64,000 nt of DNA from JBOGUF01 sp050696075 (GTDB lineage: Bacteria; Chloroflexota; Chloroflexia; Thermomicrobiales; UBA6265), in assembly GCA_050696075.1 (NCBI GenBank), contig JBOGUF010000126.1, positions 71,306 through 135,305 of the forward strand. Reading direction: 5' to 3'. Under the pieces are notes generated by a model that was given only the letters and a program-made list of their open reading frames with translations, searched no databases and had not been told where the DNA came from. Of this stretch, positions 17,213-25,623 are shown one piece after another. The translations under genes were made by a program, and so were the position numbers. How positions within the stretch are numbered: the first letter of the stretch is position 1; every line of letters begins with the position of its first letter.

Positions 17213-17654
17213 GGGGCCGCGGGGGATTGGCCCAGGGCGATGCAGGGACAGCCGGGCAGTGGCAGGTCGAGGCAGATCTAAGCCCCTTGCCGTTGACCGC
17301 CAAACTGACAGCCAACCCGGCGGACGTTGACTGCCATCTGGCGACGCCCGCGGACACGACGGTCCGGAACACCCCGATCCGACGGGACTTCTGGACCATC
17401 GCGGACGTCGGCGGACGAACTGAACGAGGTCGGCAAAACCGCCTGGGCGTCGGCGATCCCGGCGCCGGTGGGTTCGCCTCCCATGCGCCCTCGCCACAAT
17501 AGGCCTTACAAGACACCCACCCCGTTATTCCGACCGCGGGGAGCAATCTCTCCCGCGGGGCGAACGACGAGCGAGATGCCTCGTGCGCTCGGAATGAGGA
17601 CGGACTGCCGCCACGTTCTAGACAGTCACCTATAAGTGGAGTATTCTTCAACAT
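17213..17654. other. Gene-poor stretch between LCP gene and AbiE module
   Basis: About 440 bases with only short frames without recognisable domains or good ribosome sites. Its second half (17522-17600) holds a degenerate copy of the dispersed CGTCATTCCGA...TCGGAATGACG repeat, and an inner hairpin CCGCGGGGAG/CTCTCCCGCGG. Just before the AbiEi start the DNA turns AT-rich (TATAAG at 17631-17636), a likely -10 box for the toxin-antitoxin operon. Confidence 0.5.
17522..17600. repeat. Dispersed inverted repeat, TTCCGA...TCGGAA family, degenerate copy
   Basis: Outer arms GTTATTCCGA and TCGGAATGAG (TTCCGA 17528-17533, TCGGAA 17589-17594) enclose an inner GC-rich hairpin and a GAGATGCCTC box. It resembles copies at 32206-32286 and 51753-51832, which have longer, better matched arms. 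Confidence 0.6.
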
Positions 17655-18269
17655 ATGGGTGACGTAACTATCTACAGACCCGACCATACTTGCCTCTTCG
17701 CGGCGGCATCCGAACAACATGGTTACTTTACAGCCGCGCAAGCACGTGCCTGCGGATTCACCCGATTTCTGCTGGCCAAGCATGCGGAAACCGGCAGGTT
17801 CATCCGCATCCGTCGCGGGCTCTATCGTCTCCGAGACTACCCGTCGTCGCCGCGCGAAGAGGTCGTCGCCGCCTGGCTCGCCGTCGGCAAAGACGTGGCC
17901 GTGGTGTCGCACGAAAGCGCACTCGATCTGCTCGAACTGAGCAACGTGATTCCCAATCGCATCCACCTCACGGTGCCTCGCTCGAAACGACACCTGCCTG
18001 ACCTGCCGGGCGTGGCTATCCACACGACAACCCGCCCCCTCAACCCGCTCGACGTCGCCGTCCGTGATGGGATACGGCTCACCTCCCCCACGCGGACGAT
18101 CCTCGACGCGGCCGAGGCCGGCACAGCACCGAACCAGATCGAGATGGCGATTCGACAAGCCGTCGAGCAGGGGTTGGCAACCCGGCGCCAGCTGGAGCAG
18201 GGAGCACGCGAACGGAGCAAACGCGTCAATCAACTTGTCGTCGGCGCGCTCCATCAAGGAGCCCAATGA
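17655..18269 (+). CDS. AbiEi-like type IV antitoxin / transcriptional regulator
   Basis: The protein has 204 residues. The N-terminal winged helix (AAASEQHGYFTAAQARACGF, LAKHAETGRFIRIRRGLYRL) is typical of AbiEi_4 antitoxins. A C-terminal domain carries VVSHESALDLLELSNVIPNRIHLTVP and RLTSPTRTILDAAEAG. AbiEi represses its own operon and neutralises the AbiEii nucleotidyltransferase, giving phage defence by abortive infection in characterised relatives. The stop overlaps the toxin start by four bases. An AT-rich promoter-like stretch precedes it. Confidence 0.88.
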   Translation: MGDVTIYRPDHTCLFAAASEQHGYFTAAQARACGFTRFLLAKHAETGRFIRIRRGLYRLRDYPSSPREEVVAAWLAVGKDVAVVSHESALDLLELSNVIPNRIHLTVPRSKRHLPDLPGVAIHTTTRPLNPLDVAVRDGIRLTSPTRTILDAAEAGTAPNQIEMAIRQAVEQGLATRRQLEQGARERSKRVNQLVVGALHQGAQ

Positions 18270-19120
18270 AGTACGCAACTGGTGCCGCATTTCGCGCCGC
18301 GCTCGAGGAGCGACTCCGCCGCACGGCGGCGGAGCAAGGCGATCTCGCGCTCCTGCGCCTCCGCCGGCTCGTCGTCTTCGACCGCCTCCTGGCCCGGCTG
18401 CTGGTCGTCGCTCCGGACCGGTGGGTCGTCAAAGGCGGACTGGCGCTGGACTTGCGCCTCGGTGATCGAGCGCGCACCACCAGGGATCTGGATCTGGCGC
18501 GCCGGGATACCGAAGAGGCGACGATGGCCGACCTGATCGCCGCGCAAGCAGTCGACCTCGGCGACTTCTTCACCTTCGCGATCCGGCGTACTGGAGCGCT
18601 GGACGTGGCCACCGAAGGCGCCGCCGTGCGCTACCACGCGACGGCAGCACTCGCCGGTCGTCGCTTCGAGCACGTCATCATCGACATCGGTTTCGGCCAA
18701 CCGATTCTCGGCACTCCCGATCGCCTCCGGGGATCCGACATCCTCGGCTTTGCAGGGATCGAGCCGATCGAGGTACCGGCTCTGCCACTGGAGCAACAGG
18801 TCGCCGAGAAGCTCCACGCCTACACCCGCACCTACGGACAAGCTCGCGAGAAATCGCGGGTGAAGGATCTCGTCGATCTGGTGTTGATCCCATCCACCGC
18901 CCGATTCGGGGCTGGCCGGCTTCGCGAGGCGATCGACCTGACCTTTACGTCCAGAAACACGCATGCCGTTCCAGTAGCCCTGCCCTCCCCGCCAGCGACC
19001 TGGGCCGTTGCCTTTACGACCACTTGCGGACGAAGTTGGATTCAACCCAGACCCTGCCTCCGCGCACCGACTGGCTGCCGCTTTCGCCGATCCCCTCCTC
19101 GGCGGTACGATCCCCGTTGA
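18266..19120 (+). CDS. AbiEii/AbiGii-family nucleotidyltransferase toxin, 3' end frameshifted
   Basis: This DNA-polymerase-beta-like nucleotidyltransferase is the toxin partner of AbiEi. The motif block VVKGGLALDLR...TTRDLDLA (GG and the DxD acidic pair) and the later LEQQVAEKLHAYT and KSRVKDLVDLVL are those of the family. Up to about residue 250 it is normal. After TWAVAF the current frame runs into Arg/Pro-rich sequence, while another frame continues sensibly as RPLADEVGFNPDPASAHRLAAAFADP and ends at 19196 with WDPVCGNW, typical of these toxins. A one-base insertion near 19014 explains this. The catalytic core is intact, so the toxin may be active, weakened or dead. Confidence 0.82.
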   Translation: MKYATGAAFRAALEERLRRTAAEQGDLALLRLRRLVVFDRLLARLLVVAPDRWVVKGGLALDLRLGDRARTTRDLDLARRDTEEATMADLIAAQAVDLGDFFTFAIRRTGALDVATEGAAVRYHATAALAGRRFEHVIIDIGFGQPILGTPDRLRGSDILGFAGIEPIEVPALPLEQQVAEKLHAYTRTYGQAREKSRVKDLVDLVLIPSTARFGAGRLREAIDLTFTSRNTHAVPVALPSPPATWAVAFTTTCGRSWIQPRPCLRAPTGCRFRRSPPRRYDPR

Positions 19121-19274
19121 TGCGCGGTGGGATCCCGTATGCGGAAACTGGCAGTCCGACCCAGGGGAGGCGTCCAATAGCCCCGCCCGGGAGTAGCGAA
19201 AGCCCGGGCGGTGTCGGATAACTACGATAGCCCGATAGTAACCGTCTCGACGGCCATCGCATTCCGCTCAGCGC

Positions 19275-19329
19275 AAAAAAGAGCGGCCCCGAGGGGTCGC
19301 CCAACCGGGTACTTCTCCGGGGAGTTGTG
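19275..19329 (-). ncRNA. Candidate small RNA with promoter and intrinsic terminator
   Basis: On the minus strand TTGAAG (19362-19357), 16 bases and TATACT (19340-19335) form a promoter. About 30 bases beyond the predicted start comes a GC-rich hairpin (GCGACCCC, loop, GGGCCGC; 19300-19284) followed by CT and six T (19280-19275), the only classic intrinsic terminator seen in the window. The predicted RNA is about 55 bases and has no ORF. It could instead be the end of an mRNA or a relic leader. Confidence 0.3.
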
Positions 19330-19480
19330 CCGAAAGTATATGCGCCAGCAACCCGACTTCAATTCCTTGAGGGGGCGTACAGTGGCGTTGGCCGTCCCTA
19401 TAGCCAGCTCGATGCTCACCGCGGGCTAAGTTTGCGCGAGAGCGACGAACGCCATTTGTGATGCAGCTTCGCTTGGTCGC

Positions 19481-19834
19481 TCATTTGCCGATCTCCTCAG
19501 TCAACGAACGGCTGTTCCGCCCCTGTTCGTCCCGCGGATTGCACAACACCGCGTCTCTCCGCGGCCCCGCCGCGGCGAGCAGGCGGTCAAACTGCTCCCC
19601 GGTCCGATCCCCGCTCAGTGGCACGCCCGTCCGATCAGCCCCAAATCTGCCCGGCGCCTCGGCAACGAACAGGACCTCGGCCGCCAGTGTCCCGTTCGCC
19701 CACCCCAGCGCTCGTCGCCGGCCCGCCATCCGGGGGCACGCCACACAGGACCGCGCCGCGCACACCAGTTCCGCAAAGGCACGCTCGCGACGATGCTGCC
19801 CCCCGCCGGTCGAGTTGCCGCTACCGTTGCCCAT
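19481..19834 (-). pseudogene. Remnant of a uracil-DNA glycosylase (family 4/5 type)
   Basis: The 117-residue frame contains the N-terminal half of a UDG-superfamily protein: CVACPRMAGRRRALGW with iron-sulfur-type cysteines, VLFVAEAPGRFGADRTGVPL, and SGDRTGEQFDRLLAAAG. After RRDA the strand normally carrying an ITNAV-like block is missing and the sequence jumps to VLCNPRDEQGRNSRS, then stops. The C-terminal catalytic half is absent. It therefore looks like a decayed, internally deleted and truncated gene, not an active enzyme. Confidence 0.7.
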
Positions 19835-20205
19835 CAGCGTTGCCTCATTGATTGGCGCACCCGGTCCGATGTCAGCCGGATTGATCCGGCTTATCTGGAT
19901 GAGACCGGGATTTCATTCCCGGGCGGCGACGACGACCACAACGGTTCGATCCTCGCCGCCATCCTCACCATCCCCGCGCGGCGCCCAACGTCCGCTACGG
20001 TCCGATTCTTTCGCGGAACGCCCGAACTTTGCCACCCGCCAACCTAGCCACCTACGCACCCTCGCCAACCATTCACGGCAAAATGGGGAGAATTACGTAG
20101 TGCCCCCGGCCCCGCGATTCGCTATGATGGCAGAGCCCACCAGGGCACGGCGATGCCGTGGTATCCTGCCTGTCGTGCGTCCGCCTTCGAACCGAGGCGC
20201 CTCCC
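19835..20205. other. Gene-free stretch ahead of the effector-like gene
   Basis: The 370 bases hold a two-hairpin structured repeat (19874-19922) and then low-information sequence. AT-rich DNA at 20085-20100 (AATTACGTAG) is the likeliest promoter area for the gene starting at 20206. No coding frame here has a recognisable domain. Confidence 0.4.
19874..19922. repeat. Two-hairpin structured repeat, copy 1
   Basis: Hairpin AGCCGGAT-TG-ATCCGGCT (19874-19891), linker TATCTGGATGAGA, then hairpin CCGGGATTTCATTCCCGG (19905-19922). The same order, hairpin, TTAT...GATGAG linker, (C)CCGGG-ATTCAT-CCCGGG hairpin, is present in the cluster at 59397-59527 in reverse orientation, so this is a dispersed repeat family. 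Confidence 0.6.
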
Positions 20206-23200
20206 ATGGCGGAAGCCGCGACCCGACAACGCACCACCGACCCCGCTACCCCGACGCGGACGTCGCCGCACGCCCCAGAGCCAGAAACGCTCGACGCGGT
20301 GAACGAACTCCTGCCCGGCGGCACCCTCGAGGCGCGGCCTGGCACCGCGCTCGCCGACGGCCGCCTCGACCCGCACCGCCAGGTGATCGTCCTCCGCGCG
20401 CTCCAACGCACCCACGGCAACGCCCACGTTCAGCGGCTGCTGCACGAACGCCTCAAACAGGCGGACGCCCGTATCCAGCGCAAGGCCGCCTGCGCCGAGC
20501 CGCCCGCGCCCGCGCCGCCGCTCGCCCCAAAACAAGACCCGAAGTTCAAGGCGGTCGAGCAGAAAGTCGCCGCCACCGCGGCCAAGGAGAAGCACCACCC
20601 GCCCGCGGCGGCGAAGGCCGCCGAAGCCCAGAAGGCCGCCACCGGTCCACCCAACGAGACTGCCAGCCAGGGCGCCGCCGGCCAGGTCGAAACCATGGCC
20701 CGCCAGGAACCGGGCGCCTTCGACAAGCAGGCGTTCGTCGCCGCCGTCCGCCAGGCGATCGAACGGATTACCCCGCAAACCCAGGAAGATGCCGACGACT
20801 TCAAGAGTTCCGGCAAGGCCGGGCAGGTCAAGGACCAGGTCAGCGGCATGGTTGCCTCCGGCAAAGAGGGTGCCCAGAAAGCGATCAAAGAGAAGACCGC
20901 CGAGCCGCCGTCGGCCACCGGCACGCCGAAGCCGGTGACGCCGATGCAGGCGGAAACGCCCGGCCCCGAACCCGGATCGGTTGGTGCCGCCGCCGGCATG
21001 CCGTCACCCAAACCGGCGGCCGAGCTCTCCCTGGCCCACGGCAAGTGCGAAACCGACGCCATGATGACCGACGCCGGCGTTACCGAGCAGCAAATCAAGA
21101 AGTCGAACGAGCCAGAGTTCACCGGCGCCCTCGACAGCAAGAAAAAAGCCGACGCCCACGCCGCGACCGCCCCTCAAGCGGTCAAAAAGGAAGAGCAGGC
21201 GGCGCTCGGCAAAGCCAAGTCCGCCGCCACCGCCGCCGCCGGGCCCGCGGTGGCCGGCATGCACAGCGGCCGGGCCGGCGCCTTGACCCAGGTCGGCAGC
21301 GCCAAAGGCGACACCAAGTCCCAAGACGAGGCCAAACGCGCCGAGATCGCCACCAAGTTCGAAGGCATCTACAACACCACCAAGACCGAAGTCACGGCGA
21401 TCCTTGACGGCCTCGACGCCAAAGTGAATACCGCCTTCGACAGCGGCGAGAAAGCGGCCCGCGCCGCCTTCGAAAACCACGTCGAAATCCGCATGAACGC
21501 CTACAAAGCCAAGCGCTACGGCGGGCTCGACGGCCCGGCGCTCTGGCTGGTCGATAAGCTCACCAGCATGCCGCCCGAAGTCAACGCCTTTTACGTCGAG
21601 GGCCGCAATCTGTACCTCTCCCGCATGGACGGCGTCATCGACAACATCGCCGGCATCGCCGAGCGCGAGCTGGGCCGGGCCAAGGCGCGCATCGCCCAGG
21701 GCAAGAAACTGATCGCCGACGAAGTGGCAGCGCTGCCCAAGTCGCTGCAAGCGATCGGCCGCGAGGCCCAAGAGCAGATCACCGGCAAGTTCGACCAGCT
21801 TGAGCAGGACGTCGACGCCAAGCAGCAGGCGCTCGTCGACGACCTCGCCCAGAAGTACGTCGAGGCGCGCACCGCGGTCGACGCCCGCATCGACGAGATG
21901 AAGTCGGCCAACAAGGGCCTTCTCGATCACGCCAAGGACGCGATGGGCGGCGTCGTCGAGACGATCACCAAGCTCAAAGATATGCTCCTCGGCGTGCTGG
22001 CTAAGGCCGGCGACGTCATCGACACCATCATCGCCGATCCGATCCAGTTCCTTTCCAATCTGGTCGGCGCGATCAAGATGGGTCTCAACCAGTTCGTCGG
22101 CAACATCGGCAAGCACCTCAAGGACGGCCTGATGGGCTGGCTGCTCGGCGAGCTCGCCAGCGCCGGCATCACCATGCCGAAGTCGCTCGACTTCAAGGGC
22201 ATCCTCGATCTGGTCCTCCAGATCATGGGCCTGACCTACAACGCCATCCGCTCCCGCGCGGTCAAGATCGTCGGCGAGCCGACGGTCAAGAAGATCGAGC
22301 AGGTCGCCGAGGTCTTCAAGGTGCTCATCGTCGAAGGCCCGGCCGGTCTCTGGAAGTGGGTCGTCGACAAGGTCGACAACCTGGTCGAAACCGTCCTCGG
22401 CGGCATCAAGGATCTGGTCATCACGAAAGTGATCACCGCGGGCATCACCTGGCTGATCAGCCTGCTCAACCCCGCGTCGGCCTTCGTCAAAGCCTGCAAG
22501 ATGATCTACGACGTGATCATGTTCTTCGTCGAGCGCGGCAGCCAGATCATGTCGCTGGTCAACGCCATCATCGACTCGGTGTCGGCCATCGCCAGCGGCG
22601 CTCTCGGCGCGGCAGCGAACTGGGTCGAGAAGTCGCTGGCCAAGGCGCTGCCGGTGGCGATCAGTTTCCTGGCCAGCCTGCTCGGCCTCGGCGGCCTCAG
22701 CACGAAGATCCGCAAGATCATCGAGGAGGTCCAAAAACCGGTTGGCAAGGCCGTCGACTTCGTCGTCAAGGGCGTCGTCAAAGGCTTCAAGAAAGTCGCC
22801 GGCTTCGTCGGCGGCCTCTTCGGCAAAGGCAAGAAGGCCGATGAAAAGACCAAGCCCGACGACCGCACGACGGCGCAAAAGGACGCCGCCGAAAAAGGCG
22901 CGGCCACGGACGCCGAAAAGCTGCTGAAGGCGCCGAAGGCCACGCCGGAAAGCGTGGAACAAGGACTACCGGCCATCAAGAAGGCGCGTGGTCTGACGTC
23001 GATAGCGCTCGTCAAGGACCCGGAACAGGCGTACCATGTCACCGCCACCATCGCTCGCAGCACGGACAGCGAGCGGTGGAAACTCGAAGGCGTCGAGGTC
23101 GTCGACTTCACGGTACATACCGGCGCGGCCGTTCCGTGCGCCAAGCAGGGCGCCGTCCTTGTGCCGTTGGGCAAGATCGAGATCTACGCCATGGGCAAAG

Positions 23201-23580
23201 TCAAGATGTGGGACAAGAAAGAGTACACCCGGTTGCAACAGTTCAAGCAAACGAGTCGCAAGGATTACGACAAGGACCCAGAGAACGAAAAAACGCTCGA
23301 TCGCATCAAGGCGGCTCGGCATAACTACGAGCGGTCACAGGAAATGTATGAATCGATCAAGTCGGTTGGCATGACTGATTCGATCCAGGACGTCAAGAAA
23401 CTGATCGAATCGCTCCTCTCGGTAGGTGAGGATGTGACCGTCAGCGCCCCGAGCGCGCGGTCAACTGAAGTGCCAGCGTCGGCCGGCAAGCTTAAGATTG
23501 ACAGCAAGTGGAAGATCCTGCCGGACGGAACGAGATACCTTACCACCATCACCGTCATCCCGATAACAGGAGGATCCTGA
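20206..23580 (+). CDS. Large eCIS-effector-like protein (lone)
   Basis: From the ATG at 20206 (GAGG upstream) the protein has 1124 residues, with no signal peptide. Residues 1-85 end in LQRTHGNAHVQRLL (66-79), a motif found in proteins linked to extracellular contractile injection systems (eCIS) and usually next to DUF4157 domains; the HEXXH domain itself is absent. About 90-340 is Ala/Pro/Lys-rich. About 380-585 is charged helical. About 588-880 is a run of amphipathic and hydrophobic helices (VIDTIIADPIQFLSNLVGAI, VITAGITWLISLLNPASAFV) resembling tape-measure or pore-forming regions. The last 200 residues look globular and distinct, a plausible toxic payload. No other eCIS gene is in the window. 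A small coupled gene follows. Confidence 0.6.
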   Translation: MAEAATRQRTTDPATPTRTSPHAPEPETLDAVNELLPGGTLEARPGTALADGRLDPHRQVIVLRALQRTHGNAHVQRLLHERLKQADARIQRKAACAEPPAPAPPLAPKQDPKFKAVEQKVAATAAKEKHHPPAAAKAAEAQKAATGPPNETASQGAAGQVETMARQEPGAFDKQAFVAAVRQAIERITPQTQEDADDFKSSGKAGQVKDQVSGMVASGKEGAQKAIKEKTAEPPSATGTPKPVTPMQAETPGPEPGSVGAAAGMPSPKPAAELSLAHGKCETDAMMTDAGVTEQQIKKSNEPEFTGALDSKKKADAHAATAPQAVKKEEQAALGKAKSAATAAAGPAVAGMHSGRAGALTQVGSAKGDTKSQDEAKRAEIATKFEGIYNTTKTEVTAILDGLDAKVNTAFDSGEKAARAAFENHVEIRMNAYKAKRYGGLDGPALWLVDKLTSMPPEVNAFYVEGRNLYLSRMDGVIDNIAGIAERELGRAKARIAQGKKLIADEVAALPKSLQAIGREAQEQITGKFDQLEQDVDAKQQALVDDLAQKYVEARTAVDARIDEMKSANKGLLDHAKDAMGGVVETITKLKDMLLGVLAKAGDVIDTIIADPIQFLSNLVGAIKMGLNQFVGNIGKHLKDGLMGWLLGELASAGITMPKSLDFKGILDLVLQIMGLTYNAIRSRAVKIVGEPTVKKIEQVAEVFKVLIVEGPAGLWKWVVDKVDNLVETVLGGIKDLVITKVITAGITWLISLLNPASAFVKACKMIYDVIMFFVERGSQIMSLVNAIIDSVSAIASGALGAAANWVEKSLAKALPVAISFLASLLGLGGLSTKIRKIIEEVQKPVGKAVDFVVKGVVKGFKKVAGFVGGLFGKGKKADEKTKPDDRTTAQKDAAEKGAATDAEKLLKAPKATPESVEQGLPAIKKARGLTSIALVKDPEQAYHVTATIARSTDSERWKLEGVEVVDFTVHTGAAVPCAKQGAVLVPLGKIEIYAMGKVKMWDKKEYTRLQQFKQTSRKDYDKDPENEKTLDRIKAARHNYERSQEMYESIKSVGMTDSIQDVKKLIESLLSVGEDVTVSAPSARSTEVPASAGKLKIDSKWKILPDGTRYLTTITVIPITGGS

Positions 23581-23582
23581 CC

Positions 23583-24077
23583 TTGAACCTGAATGCGAAC
23601 AGCAACGTCGACGAACTGCTGATGCTGAATCACGATGCCATCGACTATCAAAAACTGCCCGACGACGTCTTGCGCGAGCTGGCGTTGGAAGTTGAGCCGT
23701 TCATCGCAACGTCTGCCTTAAGCGAGCTGTCGATCCGGCGGAGTGAATTGGCCGGGAATACCGCATGGACGCTCCTGACGCGACCGGAGAGCGATCGGCA
23801 TCTGCGCGCGGCCGCGTTGGGCGTCCTGTTCAAGTTCGATCCTGATCGCGCGGCAACGCACATGCGCGACCGACTCGCCGAGTGTGATGCGGGTCTGACG
23901 GCGACGATGATGGAAATCGTGCTGGAGAACCGGGAGTTCTTTGCGCACGGTCCCTTTGCCCGGTTGCCTCATGAACTGGCGACGTGCGTCGAGGGGGAGC
24001 AGCGTGCCGCTCCATCGGCGGACCCGGACGTAACGCATTTGTTTTTGCGCCTGTTCGGCCGTGCCGGCATCGCTTGA
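23583..24077 (+). CDS. Small helical protein coupled to the effector-like gene, candidate immunity protein
   Basis: The TTG at 23583 lies two bases after the preceding stop, and AGGAGG inside the end of the large gene is its ribosome site, so the two are translationally coupled. The 164-residue protein is acidic and all-helical in appearance (LRELALEVEPFIATSALSEL, LRAAALGVLFKFDPDRAATH), reminiscent of short HEAT-like repeats. I do not recognise a family. Its size, charge and position after a possible polymorphic toxin fit an immunity protein, but this is inferred from context only. Confidence 0.6.
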   Translation: MNLNANSNVDELLMLNHDAIDYQKLPDDVLRELALEVEPFIATSALSELSIRRSELAGNTAWTLLTRPESDRHLRAAALGVLFKFDPDRAATHMRDRLAECDAGLTATMMEIVLENREFFAHGPFARLPHELATCVEGEQRAAPSADPDVTHLFLRLFGRAGIA

Positions 24078-24086
24078 GGCGACTTT

Positions 24087-24578
24087 TTGATCTCCGTCGA
24101 TATCGATAACGTCCGCTTCAACCTCCGCGTCGGCGGCGTCTGTGTCGACGACGGGTACGTCCTGGTCAATCGCAACCCCGGCGACGACTGGTACTACCTA
24201 CCCGGCGGCCGCTGCGAGCCAATGGAGGCAACGGACCAGACCTTGCTCCGCGAAATCCAGGAAGAGCTGGAACTGCCCATTCGCCTCGACGGTCTGCTCT
24301 GGGTGGTCGAGAACTTCTTTCGCATGAACGGGCGCGACTGGCACGAGATTGGCTTCTACTATCGCTGCTCACTCCCAGCCGACTGCCCCTATCTCGACAA
24401 GACCCGGTCGTACGAGCGGATCGAATCCGCCGACGGCCTCCCCCTCATCTTCGAGTGGCTCCCCTTGGCCGACCTGGCGACGGTCAAGCTCCTCCCCATC
24501 GTCCTGCGCGCGAAGCTGATGGCGCTGCCGGCATCGCCCGAACACATCGTGCATTGGGACGCGCCCGCGATCCTGTGA
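24087..24578 (+). CDS. NUDIX hydrolase
   Basis: The protein has 163 residues, a TTG start and a clear Nudix box: GGRCEPME, then REIQEEL about ten residues later, with the catalytic glutamates. The N-terminal strands (FNLRVGGVCVDDGYVLVNRN) and WYYLPGG fit the fold. Nudix enzymes hydrolyse nucleoside diphosphates linked to another group; the substrate is not predictable. It follows the candidate immunity gene by nine bases and may be on the same transcript. Confidence 0.85.
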   Translation: MISVDIDNVRFNLRVGGVCVDDGYVLVNRNPGDDWYYLPGGRCEPMEATDQTLLREIQEELELPIRLDGLLWVVENFFRMNGRDWHEIGFYYRCSLPADCPYLDKTRSYERIESADGLPLIFEWLPLADLATVKLLPIVLRAKLMALPASPEHIVHWDAPAIL

Positions 24579-24703
24579 CCGAAACTGTGAGTTCGTTTCG
24601 TGGTCTCCCCTCGGTTGGTCCGGCAGACTCGGACAGGTCGTCGATGACGTCTGCATCCTCCGGGGATGCCCGGGCGGGCGGCTGACGAAACGGGGACGAT
24701 CTC

Positions 24704-25570
24704 ATGTTGGCAGCATTGGACGTCGCATTGGTCAGGCGTCCCGCCTACCTCACCCTCGCGCCGCTGGCGCTGATTGCCGCGAACGTCATCTGGGGCGGTT
24801 CGGCCGTGGCCACGAAGGCGGCGCTCGATCATGTGCCGCCGCTGACATTGGCTTGCATCCGCCTCGCCATCGCCTATGCCGTGCTCCGGCCGCTCGTCGC
24901 CCGCATCGGCGAGCGGCCGACCCGCGGACCCGACTCAATGCTGTTGGGACTGACGGGCGTCGCGCTCTTCTGCCTTCTCCAAAATGTTGGGCTCCGCTAC
25001 GCCAGCGCCGCCAACACCGCGCTGATCAACGGGGCGATCCCGATCATGACCGCCGGCCTCGCGACGCTGACCCTCAAGGAACGCCTGAATAGCCGGCAAT
25101 GCGTCGGCTTCCTCGTTTCGCTGGCCGGAGTGACGACCATCGTCCTCGTCGGCCAGGACGCCACGTTACGCGCCTCGGTCCTCGCGAACCTCCTGCCACT
25201 TGCCAGCGCCCTGAGCTTCGCCGTCTACGCGGTCCTCGGGCGGCGGGTCTTCGGCGAGCGCAACGCCCTCGCCATCGTCACGGGCAGCACCCGGTATGGT
25301 CTGCTCTTCCTCCTGCCCGCCGCCGGACTCGAACTCGCGCTCCTCGGTGTCGCCGCGCTCACCCTCCACGATGCGCTGCTCCTGCTCTACCTCGGGATCG
25401 GCTGTTCCGGCCTGGCGTTCGTCCTCTGGGGATATGGGCTGACGCACTACAGAGCCAGCCAGGGCGCCGTCTTTGGCAACCTCAAGCCGTTGGCGGGGTC
25501 ATCCTGGCTGTCAGCCTGCTTGGGGAGTCGGTCACCGCCGGTCAAGTCGCCAGCGGCGCCCTCATCCTGA
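24704..25570 (+). CDS. EamA/DMT-family transporter, frameshifted near the 3' end
   Basis: Ten-helix drug/metabolite exporter, with two EamA repeats (LIAANVIWGGSAVATKAAL in the first; LPLASALSFAVYAVLGRR in the second). After NLKPLAG the frame changes to SSWLSACLGS and stops, while the next frame continues correctly with GVILAVSLLGESVTAGQVAS and GALILTGVYVA. The missing base lies in the G run at about 25495-25498. The last helix is thus lost in this reading. A homopolymer error in the assembly is as likely as a true mutation. ATG at 24704 starts close to the first helix. Confidence 0.8.
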   Translation: MLAALDVALVRRPAYLTLAPLALIAANVIWGGSAVATKAALDHVPPLTLACIRLAIAYAVLRPLVARIGERPTRGPDSMLLGLTGVALFCLLQNVGLRYASAANTALINGAIPIMTAGLATLTLKERLNSRQCVGFLVSLAGVTTIVLVGQDATLRASVLANLLPLASALSFAVYAVLGRRVFGERNALAIVTGSTRYGLLFLLPAAGLELALLGVAALTLHDALLLLYLGIGCSGLAFVLWGYGLTHYRASQGAVFGNLKPLAGSSWLSACLGSRSPPVKSPAAPSS

Positions 25571-25623
25571 CCGGCGTCTACGTCGCGAGACCGCTCTGCA
25601 ACCGCCCGGAATGCCGGTCCGCA

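Noticed and set aside
19222..19419. 65-codon minus-strand frame near the candidate sRNA
   Set aside because: No ribosome site or known domain, and it runs through the terminator hairpin.
19458..21407. 649-codon plus-strand frame overlapping the effector-like gene start
   Set aside because: Arg/Pro-rich frame without domain; the overlapping frame from 20206 has real helical structure and a recognisable motif.
21004..22962. 652-codon minus-strand frame opposite the effector-like gene
   Set aside because: Low-complexity antisense frame kept open by GC-rich codon use; no domain and no ribosome site.
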